Part shown: positions 1 through 5,616 of the stretch, piece by piece
Position numbering within the stretch: position 1 is the first letter of the stretch
Layout: each line of letters opens with the position of its first letter
Source of the DNA: an uncultured bacterium
GTDB taxonomy: Bacteria > Verrucomicrobiota > Kiritimatiellia > CAIKKV01
Direction: 5' to 3'
Length of the DNA stretch: 6,822 nt
Assembly: GCA_903828035.1 (NCBI GenBank)
Contig: CAIKKV010000163.1
Span: 1 to 6,822 of the forward strand
The notes under the pieces: generated by a model
The model's database searches: none
Seen by the model: only the letters and a program-made list of their open reading frames with translations
Told to the model about the DNA's origin: nothing
Position numbers and translations under genes: made by a program

Positions 1-999
1 GGCATCGAGGTGCACCGCTACGGCTCCCACATTTTCCATACCCCTCTTCCGGAAGTCTGGGACTACGTCCGCCAGTTCGCCGCCTTCAACGACTACCGGC
101 ACACCGTCTGGACGCGCCTCGGCGATCGCATTTACCCGATGCCGATCAACCTGGCCACCCTGAACGCGTTTTACGGAGCGGCCATGAGCCCCGAAGAGGC
201 CCGCCTCCGGCTGGCCCGCGACATCGAGGCCGCGGGAATCACCGCTCCGCGGAATCTCGAGGAGAAGGCGCTGTCCCTGATCGGGCGCCCCCTGTACGAG
301 GCGTTCATCCGCGGCTACACGATCAAGCAGTGGGGCGCCGATCCGACGCAGCTACCCGCCGACATCATCACCCGCCTGCCCGTCCGCTTCAACTACAACC
401 TGCGCTACTACGACGACCCGTTTCAAGGCATCCCCCTCGACGGCTACGGCCGACTGATCGCCCGCATGCTCGACCACCCGGCCATCGACGTGCGCCTCGA
501 GTCCGACTTTTTCGCTCTCCGGCACACCCTGCCGCCCCATGACCGGCTCGTCTACACGGGCGCCATCGACCGGTATTTCGAGTCCGCCTTCGGCCCGCTC
601 GGCTGGCGCAGCGTCCGCTTCGACAGGCGCGTGCTCGAAACGGATGATTTCCAGGGAACCTCCGTTCTCAACCGGGCCGATGCCGGCATTCCCTTCACCC
701 GCACCCACGAGTTCAAGCACTTCACCCCTGAGCGCTCCTTTCCCGGCCGCACGGTCGTGGATCATGAATATGCCGGCGCCAGCGGCCCGGCCGAGGAGCC
801 CTACTACCCGATGCGGACGGAGGACGACCTGCGCCGGCTGGCGCTCTACCAGGCCGAGGCCGGGCGGCTCGCCCTCCGCGTCCTCTTCGGCGGACGCCTG
901 GGCTCCTACCAGTATCTGGACATGGACGACGCCATCGCCGCCGGCCTGGCCTGCGCGGAACAAATCGGGAAAACCCTGCCCCCCGGAGGAGCCTCATGA
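1..999 (+). CDS. glf: UDP-galactopyranose mutase, 5' end missing
   Basis: Cytoplasmic flavoenzyme that interconverts UDP-galactopyranose and UDP-galactofuranose, the donor for galactofuranose in surface glycans. The reading frame is open from base 1 and reads GIEVHRYGSHIFHT, so the gene begins upstream and the internal GTG at 10 is not the start. By recalled comparison with the roughly 367-residue E. coli protein, about 55 N-terminal residues with the FAD-binding dinucleotide fold are missing. Family landmarks in order over the 332 visible residues: YGSHIFHT (usually YGPHIFHT), YPMPINL, YEAFIRGYTIKQWG, LPVRFNYN with the conserved arginine, FTRTHEFKHFTPE, EEPYYPMR, and GRLGSYQYLDMD near the C-terminus, which is the second flavin-contacting region. 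The stop overlaps the next gene's start as ATGA, so the two are probably co-transcribed and translationally coupled. Identification is secure; the role of galactofuranose here is inferred from context. Confidence 0.95.
   Translation, partial: GIEVHRYGSHIFHTPLPEVWDYVRQFAAFNDYRHTVWTRLGDRIYPMPINLATLNAFYGAAMSPEEARLRLARDIEAAGITAPRNLEEKALSLIGRPLYEAFIRGYTIKQWGADPTQLPADIITRLPVRFNYNLRYYDDPFQGIPLDGYGRLIARMLDHPAIDVRLESDFFALRHTLPPHDRLVYTGAIDRYFESAFGPLGWRSVRFDRRVLETDDFQGTSVLNRADAGIPFTRTHEFKHFTPERSFPGRTVVDHEYAGASGPAEEPYYPMRTEDDLRRLALYQAEAGRLALRVLFGGRLGSYQYLDMDDAIAAGLACAEQIGKTLPPGGAS
985..991 (+). promoter_or_regulatory. Shine-Dalgarno for the glycosyltransferase gene
   Basis: GGAGGAG lies 4 bases before the ATG at 996, with the GGAGG core ending 6 bases before it. 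It sits inside the last codons of glf. It is the strongest ribosome-binding site in the window and fixes the start of the next gene. Confidence 0.75.
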
Positions 1000-1718
1000 G
1001 CCGCCCCCTCGACCTGGCCGTGGTCATGCCCGTCTACAACGAGGAGTCCTGCATCGCGGGCGTGCTCGGCGACTGGAAGGCCACCCTTTCCACGCTTCCG
1101 ATCCGGTTCCGCATCATCGTGCTGAACGACGGGTCCCGCGACAACACCGCCGCCGCCCTGCGCCCGTTTGAGTCGGATCCCCACTTCCAGGTCATCCACA
1201 AGCCCAACTCCGGCCACGGGCCCACCATCCTGCGCGGCTACCGGGAAGCGGTCCGGGAGGCCGACTGGGTCTTTCAATGCGATAGCGACGATGAGATGCC
1301 CGCAAAGGAGTTTGTCCGCTTCTGGGCCGTCCGCGATTCCTATGACGCCCTGTTCGCGGTCCGCCATCACCGCCAGCAGCCGTGGGACCGCTGGCTGATC
1401 ACGCGTTTTTCCAGCCTCCTGACGGGCTTGCTCTTCGGCTTCGGCGTCGCCGACGCGAACGCGCCCTACCGCCTGTTCCGCCGCGAGGCCCTGGAGCGCT
1501 TCCTTCCGCTTCTCCCCGACAACACCTTTGCGCCGAACCTGGTTCTTTCAGGCGCCTCCGTCCGGATGGGCCTGCGCGTGAGCAACCTCCCGGTCCCGCA
1601 CGCCAACCGGAAGACCGGAAAGCCGTCGCTCACCAACATCAAATTGTGGAAGAGCGCGCTCCTCGCGTTCCGGCAGACCTGGTCCCTCAGCCGCCTGTTC
1701 CGCAAACCCGTTCCCTAG
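996..1718 (+). CDS. Family 2 glycosyltransferase, polyprenyl-phosphate sugar synthase type
   Basis: A 240-residue GT-A fold glycosyltransferase (GT2) that uses a nucleotide-sugar donor, probably at the inner face of the cytoplasmic membrane. Visible motifs: N-terminal strand and VVMPVYNEE (residues 9-17), VLNDGSRDNT (42-51), the GHGPTILRGY loop (73-82), the metal- and donor-binding DSDDE (96-100, with D96 and D98 forming the DXD motif), and DANAPYRLFRREA (153-165), the acceptor-side region typical of dolichyl/polyprenyl-phosphate mannose synthase relatives. There is no C-terminal transmembrane anchor, so this is the soluble or peripheral form. The start is set by a strong Shine-Dalgarno and a 4-base overlap with glf, implying a shared operon. 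Transfer of a hexose to undecaprenyl phosphate is the likeliest activity, but direct transfer to a glycan intermediate is possible. The sugar cannot be read from sequence, and its pairing with glf does not prove that it uses UDP-galactofuranose. Confidence 0.87.
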   Translation: MSRPLDLAVVMPVYNEESCIAGVLGDWKATLSTLPIRFRIIVLNDGSRDNTAAALRPFESDPHFQVIHKPNSGHGPTILRGYREAVREADWVFQCDSDDEMPAKEFVRFWAVRDSYDALFAVRHHRQQPWDRWLITRFSSLLTGLLFGFGVADANAPYRLFRREALERFLPLLPDNTFAPNLVLSGASVRMGLRVSNLPVPHANRKTGKPSLTNIKLWKSALLAFRQTWSLSRLFRKPVP

Positions 1719-1733
1719 CATGTGACGGCGGCC

Positions 1734-1750
1734 AAGGGACTGGCCCCCTT
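1734..1750 (+). terminator. Weak hairpin after the glycosyltransferase gene, possible terminator
   Basis: AAGGG (1734-1738) pairs with CCCTT (1746-1750) around a 7-base loop, starting 15 bases after the TAG stop. Only three T residues (1749-1751) are at the end, two of them in the stem, so this is at best a poor intrinsic terminator. It is listed because it sits where the glf-glycosyltransferase transcript would be expected to end, ahead of a new promoter. Confidence 0.22.
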
Positions 1751-1762
1751 TCATAGTATCTA

Positions 1763-1779
1763 CCTGTGCTCCGCACAGG
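1763..1779. repeat. Perfect inverted repeat, 7-bp arms, 3-base centre
   Basis: CCTGTGC (1763-1769), TCC, GCACAGG (1773-1779) is a perfect dyad in the only real intergenic gap, about 80-115 bases upstream of the predicted exosortase promoter. It has no T-run on either side, so it does not look like an intrinsic terminator. It could be a protein-binding operator or an RNA hairpin. The CTG-N9-CAG spacing does not match the E. coli LexA box (CTG-N10-CAG). Function unknown. Confidence 0.4.
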
Positions 1780-1861
1780 ACAAAACCAGACAGGCTCAGG
1801 TCATCTCGCCTCGTCTAAGCGACATCGGCAATCCCTTGGCTTGGATTTGGGACGCTTTGCC

Positions 1862-1890
1862 TTCACTTTCGCACCTATTCCGAGTATACT
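1862..1890 (+). promoter_or_regulatory. Predicted sigma-70-type promoter for the exosortase block
   Basis: TTCACT (1862-1867) and TATACT (1885-1890) are separated by exactly 17 bases. They match the TTGACA and TATAAT consensus at four and five of six positions. The predicted start, seven bases after the -10 element, is base 1897, the A of the exosortase ATG. That would give a leaderless message, in line with the lack of any Shine-Dalgarno before this gene. The stretch is less G+C-rich than the flanking genes, as expected for a promoter. Confidence 0.5.
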
Positions 1891-1896
1891 GCAGTC

Positions 1897-2847
1897 ATGG
1901 CATTTTCCAGAAAACAGAGCACCGCCTGGGTGCGCAACCCGGTCGCCTACAGCCTGGCCGCCCTCCTCGTGTTCATCGTCTTCCTGTATGGAATCAACGG
2001 CAACACCGAGCAGGTCGACATCCAGGGCCGCTCCGCCATCCGCTGGATGACCTCCCGCTGGTCCGGAAATGTCGCCACGGACATGTCGCTCGGCTGGCTG
2101 ATCCCCCTCGTCTCCCTCTATGCGGCCTGGCTGAGAAGGGCCTCCATCCTGAAAGCCGAGCTCGCCCCGGACTGGCGGGGAATCTTCGCGGCCACGCTGG
2201 CCTTCGGCCTGTACTGGGTCGGCACCCAGGGGGGGCAGACCCGCATCACCCTGCTATCGCTCATCCTGCTGCTCTGGAGCATCCCCTTCGCCTTCTGGGG
2301 CTGGGGCGTGGCGCGGCAGCTCATCTTTCCCGTCGGCTACCTGATCTTCTGCGTCCCCATGAGCTTTCTCGACTCCCTGACCTTCCCCCTCCGCCTGCTG
2401 ACCGCCGCCATTTCCACGGGCGTATTAAACGGGCTGGGGCTTGAGACGGTTCGCACCGGAACCGCCATGCACTCGGCCGTCGCCGGCGGATTCAGCTTCG
2501 AGATCGCCGACCCCTGCAGCGGCCTCCGCTCCGTGCTGGCCATGACGGCCCTCACCGCGGCCTTTTCCTATTTCACGATGAAGGGCCCGGTCCGCCGGGT
2601 GCTCCTTTTCCTGTCCGCCGTCCCCCTCGCCGTGGCGGGCAACATCGTCCGCCTGGTCATGATCGGCCTCGTGGCCCTGGCCTTCGGACAGGACAAGGCC
2701 CTGGGGTTCTACCACGACTACTCCGGCTATGTCTTCTTCTTCGCCGCCACGGCCTTCATGGTCGGCGCCTCCGCCCTGATTAACCGCGATTGGAAAACCA
2801 CATGGTCCACCGTCCGTTCCAGGCTTCCCGCCGCGCCGCGTGCCTGA
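1897..2847 (+). CDS. xrt: Exosortase (EpsH/Xrt family membrane protease-transpeptidase)
   Basis: A 316-residue polytopic inner-membrane protein of the exosortase family, which recognises short C-terminal sorting signals (PEP-CTERM type) on exported proteins and cleaves or transfers them. About eight hydrophobic segments can be seen, roughly at residues 14-32, 63-79, 94-110, 117-135, 140-158, 211-227, 233-263 and 277-296. The three catalytic regions are in canonical order: ADPCSGLRS with nucleophile Cys207, NIVRLV with Arg252, and FYHDYSGYVFF with His273. The start is the most upstream in-frame start codon after a TAA at 1816-1818; no Shine-Dalgarno precedes it. The segment aligning with the usual SHG-x-L/I-x-P region reads DMSLGWLIP (62-70), so Leu replaces the common His. 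The gene overlaps the EpsI-family gene, which fits the known exosortase-EpsI pairing. Family assignment is firm; the subtype and substrate proteins are not determined, and no sorted substrate is encoded here. Confidence 0.93.
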   Translation: MAFSRKQSTAWVRNPVAYSLAALLVFIVFLYGINGNTEQVDIQGRSAIRWMTSRWSGNVATDMSLGWLIPLVSLYAAWLRRASILKAELAPDWRGIFAATLAFGLYWVGTQGGQTRITLLSLILLLWSIPFAFWGWGVARQLIFPVGYLIFCVPMSFLDSLTFPLRLLTAAISTGVLNGLGLETVRTGTAMHSAVAGGFSFEIADPCSGLRSVLAMTALTAAFSYFTMKGPVRRVLLFLSAVPLAVAGNIVRLVMIGLVALAFGQDKALGFYHDYSGYVFFFAATAFMVGASALINRDWKTTWSTVRSRLPAAPRA

Positions 2848-3566
2848 TCCTGCCGCTGCTCGCGGGAGCGGCCGCGCTGTGGATGTGTTTCGCCCCTCCG
2901 GTCAGCATGACCGGGGCGGAGCGCATCCGCATGGCTCTGCCGTCGCAAATCGGCCCGTACGACAGCCAGGTGATCCTGCACTGCCAGGGCGACCAGTGCC
3001 GCCAATCCTTCCCCGTGGCCTCGGAATCCGCCCTTGCCGCCTGCCCCGTCTGCGGGGGTGCCCTTTCGACCCTCGCCCGCAGCGAGCGCGAGATTCTCCC
3101 CGTCGACACCCGGATTGCCCGCCGCCTCTACCAGGCGCCGAACCTGCCGTTCTACACGGTCACCCTCGTGCAGGCGGGATCCGATCAACGCAGCATTCAC
3201 CGGCCCCAGCAGTGCCTGCCCGCCCAGGGCTGCCACATTGACCGCGAATATGCGGAAACCCTCACGCTGGCAGGCAACCGCACCTTGACGGTGATGGTCA
3301 TCGATGTCCGCAGGAGCCCCGATCCGGACAGCCGCTTCGGGTTCGCCTACTGGTTCGTCGACGCCCGGCACGAAACCCACTCCCATTACGTGCGCCTCTT
3401 CTGGACCCTTTTCGATCGCCTCTTCCGGAACACCGCCTCCCGCTGGGCCTACGTCGCCATCACGGCCGGAGAGACCTTTGACACCCCCGAAAGCCGCCAG
3501 CGCCTCGCCGCCTTTCTCGGCCCCTTCCTGGCGGCTGTTGAAACCCAGCCCGCGGGCGCCTTATGA
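2802..3566 (+). CDS. epsI: EpsI-family exosortase-associated protein with four-cysteine insert
   Basis: A 254-residue protein with one N-terminal hydrophobic segment (residues 11-34, an uncleaved anchor or signal), so the rest is probably outside the inner membrane. The EpsI signature is clear: RSIHRPQQCLPAQGCHID (130-147), followed by the strand-rich TLTVMVIDVRR region and a FAYWFVDARHETHSHYVRLF block near 180-200. EpsI proteins accompany exosortases; their exact biochemical role is not settled. Between the usual LPSQIGPY start (46-53) and the EpsI core lies an insert with CQGDQC (61-66) and CPVCGG (81-86). This C-x4-C-x14-C-x2-C layout looks like a zinc ribbon or a disulfide-bonded module. 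The ATG at 2802 is preferred, giving a 46-base overlap with the exosortase gene; a TTG at 2790 would add four residues. No good Shine-Dalgarno precedes either, so coupling to exosortase translation is likely. The stop overlaps the next ATG as ATGA. Confidence 0.87.
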   Translation: MVHRPFQASRRAACLILPLLAGAAALWMCFAPPVSMTGAERIRMALPSQIGPYDSQVILHCQGDQCRQSFPVASESALAACPVCGGALSTLARSEREILPVDTRIARRLYQAPNLPFYTVTLVQAGSDQRSIHRPQQCLPAQGCHIDREYAETLTLAGNRTLTVMVIDVRRSPDPDSRFGFAYWFVDARHETHSHYVRLFWTLFDRLFRNTASRWAYVAITAGETFDTPESRQRLAAFLGPFLAAVETQPAGAL

Positions 3567-4678
3567 CCCCCGTCGCCTTCGCCCGCTGCGCCTCGTATGA
3601 CCAGGCCCTCGCCGCCGTGAGCCGCGCGCTCGACGCGCTGGGCGGGCCCGGCCGCTTTTTCCACCCCGGCCAGCGCGTGCTCCTCAAGCCGAACCTGCTG
3701 GCCGATGCGCGGCCGGACCAGGCCATCACCACGCATCCCGAGATCGCCCGCGCCGTGATCCGCATCGCGCGCGCGGCGGGCGCCGTGCCCTCGGTGGCCG
3801 ACAGCCCTTCGGGAGCCCTCCGCGTCCGCGAGGTCTGGGAGAAAACCGGGTTTCGCGCCCTGTGCGAGTCGGAAAAGGTGCCCCTCCTGAACCTCGAGCA
3901 GGCGGGCTCCCGGTCGTTCACCTGCGCCGGAACCCGGGTGGCCGTGGCCGCGCCGGTCCTGGAGGCCGACCTGGTGGTCAACCTGCCCAAGGTCAAGACG
4001 CACACCCTGACCGTCTTCACGGGCGCCGTGAAAAACCTCTACGGCTGCCTGCCCGGCTTCCAGAAGGCCATGCTGCACAAGCTGTTTCCCTCGGCCGATG
4101 AGATGAGCCGCCTCGTGGCGGAGCTGTCGGCCCTCATCCGCCCCGGCCTCTCGATCGCCGACGGCGTGATCGGCATGGAGGGCAACGGCCCCTCCGGCGG
4201 CGATCCGGTCGCGCTGGGTTTTGTGGCCGCCTCTGAAAATCCGGCCGCGCTCGACGCCGCCCTCTGCCGGGTGCTCGGCATTCCCGCGAAAGCGGTTCCG
4301 CTCTTCCGCCACCTGCCCGCGGAGCTCTGGAAGGAAACGCCGCTGCTCGGAGAGCCGCCCGAGCCGGGCGCCCTGACGCTCCGGCTGCCCGGGTCCTGGA
4401 AAAGCAGGCTGATCCCGCGCCCGCTGGTCCGCCTGCTGGCCCCCCTGTTCTGGATCCGCCCGTCCCTCGACAGCGCCCTCTGCATCCGCTGCGGCCGCTG
4501 CGCGAAAGCCTGCCCCGCCGAAGCCCTCGTTTACGAAAAGGGGGCCGTGCCCCGCCTGCTCGGCTCCCGCTGCATCGGCTGCTGCTGCTGCCACGAGGTC
4601 TGCCCCGTCAAGGCCATCCGCATGGCCGAAAGCCCCCTCATGCGCCGCGTCAGCCGCGGCCGCCTGGTTTCATCCTAA
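3563..4678 (+). CDS. DUF362 domain protein with C-terminal 2x[4Fe-4S] ferredoxin domain
   Basis: A 371-residue protein with no signal peptide or clear membrane segment, so probably cytoplasmic. Residues about 35-250 form a DUF362 domain: VLLKPNLL (39-46), THPEIARAVIR (57-67), a VADSPSG loop (78-84), ADLVVNLPKVKTHTLTVFTGAVKNLYGC (135-162 region) and ADGVIGMEGNGP (199-210). The C-terminal part carries two bacterial-ferredoxin motifs: CIRCGRCAKACP (Cys307, 310, 313, 317) and CIGCCCCHEVCP (Cys337, 340, 343, 347, with extra Cys341 and Cys342), enough ligands for two [4Fe-4S] clusters. DUF362 has no established general reaction. Its fold relatives and cluster domain suggest electron transfer or an iron-sulfur-dependent modification, but the substrate is unknown. 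It overlaps the EpsI-family stop by 4 bases and its own stop touches the next gene, so it is co-expressed with the sorting proteins and the acyltransferase. There is no obvious Shine-Dalgarno at 3563, which again implies translational coupling. Confidence 0.88.
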   Translation: MTPVAFARCASYDQALAAVSRALDALGGPGRFFHPGQRVLLKPNLLADARPDQAITTHPEIARAVIRIARAAGAVPSVADSPSGALRVREVWEKTGFRALCESEKVPLLNLEQAGSRSFTCAGTRVAVAAPVLEADLVVNLPKVKTHTLTVFTGAVKNLYGCLPGFQKAMLHKLFPSADEMSRLVAELSALIRPGLSIADGVIGMEGNGPSGGDPVALGFVAASENPAALDAALCRVLGIPAKAVPLFRHLPAELWKETPLLGEPPEPGALTLRLPGSWKSRLIPRPLVRLLAPLFWIRPSLDSALCIRCGRCAKACPAEALVYEKGAVPRLLGSRCIGCCCCHEVCPVKAIRMAESPLMRRVSRGRLVSS

Positions 4679-4679
4679 T

Positions 4680-4683
4680 GGAG
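4680..4683 (+). promoter_or_regulatory. Shine-Dalgarno that decides the acyltransferase start
   Basis: GGAG at 4680-4683 lies 6 bases before the ATG at 4690, which is ideal spacing. An upstream ATG at 4678 overlaps the preceding TAA (TAATG) but has no Shine-Dalgarno, and its own G is part of this one. The ATG at 4690 is therefore preferred. Confidence 0.55.
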
Positions 4684-4689
4684 TCCCCC

Positions 4690-5616
4690 ATGCCGTCCCT
4701 CAAATTCCGCCTTGAGTTCGCCGCGCTGATCGGCGTCAAGGCGCTCGTCAACCGCCTGCCCTACAAGGTCGCCCTCGCCCTCGGCTGGATCCTCGCGCTC
4801 ATCGGGTTCCGCCTGCTCCGCTTCCGCCGGGCCGAGGCCGTGCGCCGGATCCGGAGCGTCTTCGGCGACGCCGTCACGCCCCGCCGCGCGGAGCAGATCG
4901 CCTGGGAGGCCTTCCTCAATTTCCTTTTCACCGGCGTCGAGTCCATGCGCGGCGAGCGCGTGGACCTGGCCTGGTTCGAGGCCCACCTGGATGACGCCGG
5001 CTTCTTCGACACGCTGACGCGCCTCACGGGCGAGGGGCGCGGCGCCGTGCTGGCCCTTCCGCACATGGGCTCCTGGGAGCTGGCCGGGGCGGGCTGCCGG
5101 GTCCACGGGGTGCCCCTCTTCTCCATCGCGGCGAAGCAGAAAAACCCGCTGTTCAACGACTACCTCAACCGGCAGCGCGCCAACTCCGGCATCGATATCC
5201 TGGTCCGCGGCGAAGGCTCGCTCAAGCAGGTCCTGCGCAACTTGAAGCAGGGCAAGCACTTCGCCATCCTGCCCGACGTGCGGATGCCGACGCCCGGCCT
5301 GCTCGTACCCTTTTTGGGATCAATGGCCAACGTGGGGGCCGGCATGGCGCTCTTCGCCCGGCAGGCGGGCGCGCCGCTCTACCCCGTCCTGCTGGTGCGG
5401 AGGGGCTGGGCCCGCCACCGGCTGCGGCTGCTCGACCCCGTGCTGCCCGATCCCGCCGCCCCGCGCGACGCGGACCTGCTGCGGATGACGGCGGAAGTGT
5501 TCGCCCGGTTCGACCAGGCGATCCGGGATAATCCCGGACAATGGTTCTGGTACAACAAGCGGTGGATCCTGGATCCCGTGGCCCCGGATCCCGCCGCCTC
5601 ACAGCCGCCAGTATGA
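4690..5616 (+). CDS. LpxL/HtrB-type lysophospholipid (lipid A) acyltransferase family protein
   Basis: A 308-residue member of the bacterial lipid A/lysophospholipid acyltransferase family, which transfers an acyl chain from acyl-ACP or acyl-CoA to a lipid at the inner membrane. A hydrophobic N-terminal stretch at about residues 24-43 probably holds it at the membrane. The catalytic H-x4-E box is intact: LPHMGSWELAG with His125 and Glu130. Other family landmarks are KNPLFNDYLNRQRANSGI (151-168), FAILPDVRMPTPGLLVPFLG (191-210), and the terminal NPGQWFWYNKRW block (281-292). The length is typical (about 300). A short tail rich in Pro, Ala and Asp follows. As the last gene of the exosortase block it could finish lipid A, but it could equally acylate another lipid or glycolipid intermediate; sequence alone does not choose. 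Its last 18 bases overlap the convergent dehydrogenase gene. A start at 4678 would add four residues and is less likely. Confidence 0.88.
   Translation: MPSLKFRLEFAALIGVKALVNRLPYKVALALGWILALIGFRLLRFRRAEAVRRIRSVFGDAVTPRRAEQIAWEAFLNFLFTGVESMRGERVDLAWFEAHLDDAGFFDTLTRLTGEGRGAVLALPHMGSWELAGAGCRVHGVPLFSIAAKQKNPLFNDYLNRQRANSGIDILVRGEGSLKQVLRNLKQGKHFAILPDVRMPTPGLLVPFLGSMANVGAGMALFARQAGAPLYPVLLVRRGWARHRLRLLDPVLPDPAAPRDADLLRMTAEVFARFDQAIRDNPGQWFWYNKRWILDPVAPDPAASQPPV
5522..5538. repeat. Perfect inverted repeat inside the acyltransferase 3' end
   Basis: TCCGGGAT (5522-5529), A, ATCCCGGA (5531-5538) is a perfect dyad with 8-bp arms. It lies in the codons for the RDNPG part of the conserved C-terminal block and about 60 bases past the stop of the convergent - strand gene. 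No T-run follows in either direction, so it is not a classical intrinsic terminator. It may be a chance product of codon choice or an RNA 3'-end hairpin for the opposing transcript. Confidence 0.35.

Noticed and set aside
1764..1778. CTGT...ACAG dyad as a LexA box.
   Set aside because: The spacing is CTG-N9-CAG rather than N10 and the centre is not A/T-rich. Nothing nearby suggests SOS control.
1838..1861. GG-rich stretch before TTTGCC as a possible sigma-54 promoter, which is known for some PEP-CTERM genes.
   Set aside because: No GG-N10-GC spacing is present; the nearest pairing has a 14-base spacer.
1722..2444. Long open frame from a GTG at 1722 that crosses the intergenic gap and overlaps the exosortase gene.
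   Set aside because: It is out of frame with the well-supported exosortase, has a biased Arg/Pro/Leu/His-rich composition typical of a shadow in G+C-rich DNA, and shows no recognisable domain or ribosome-binding site.
2790..2801. TTG start for the EpsI-family gene, four codons upstream of the ATG.
   Set aside because: It has no Shine-Dalgarno and is a rarer start codon; the ATG at 2802 serves equally well. Neither is proven.
2727..3386. 219-codon open frame on the - strand opposite the EpsI-family gene.
   Set aside because: No domain signature; the opposite strand carries the EpsI motif and the expected gene overlaps.
3449..4594. 381-codon open frame on the - strand opposite the DUF362 gene.
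   Set aside because: Composition is Gly/Ala/Arg/Glu-rich with no motifs. The + strand frame has unmistakable DUF362 and ferredoxin motifs, so this is an antisense shadow of G+C-rich codons.
5564..5591. Three GGATCC copies as a possible recombination or attachment site.
   Set aside because: They encode the WILDPVAPDPAA tail of the acyltransferase in normal codons, and no integrase, tRNA or flanking duplication is present.
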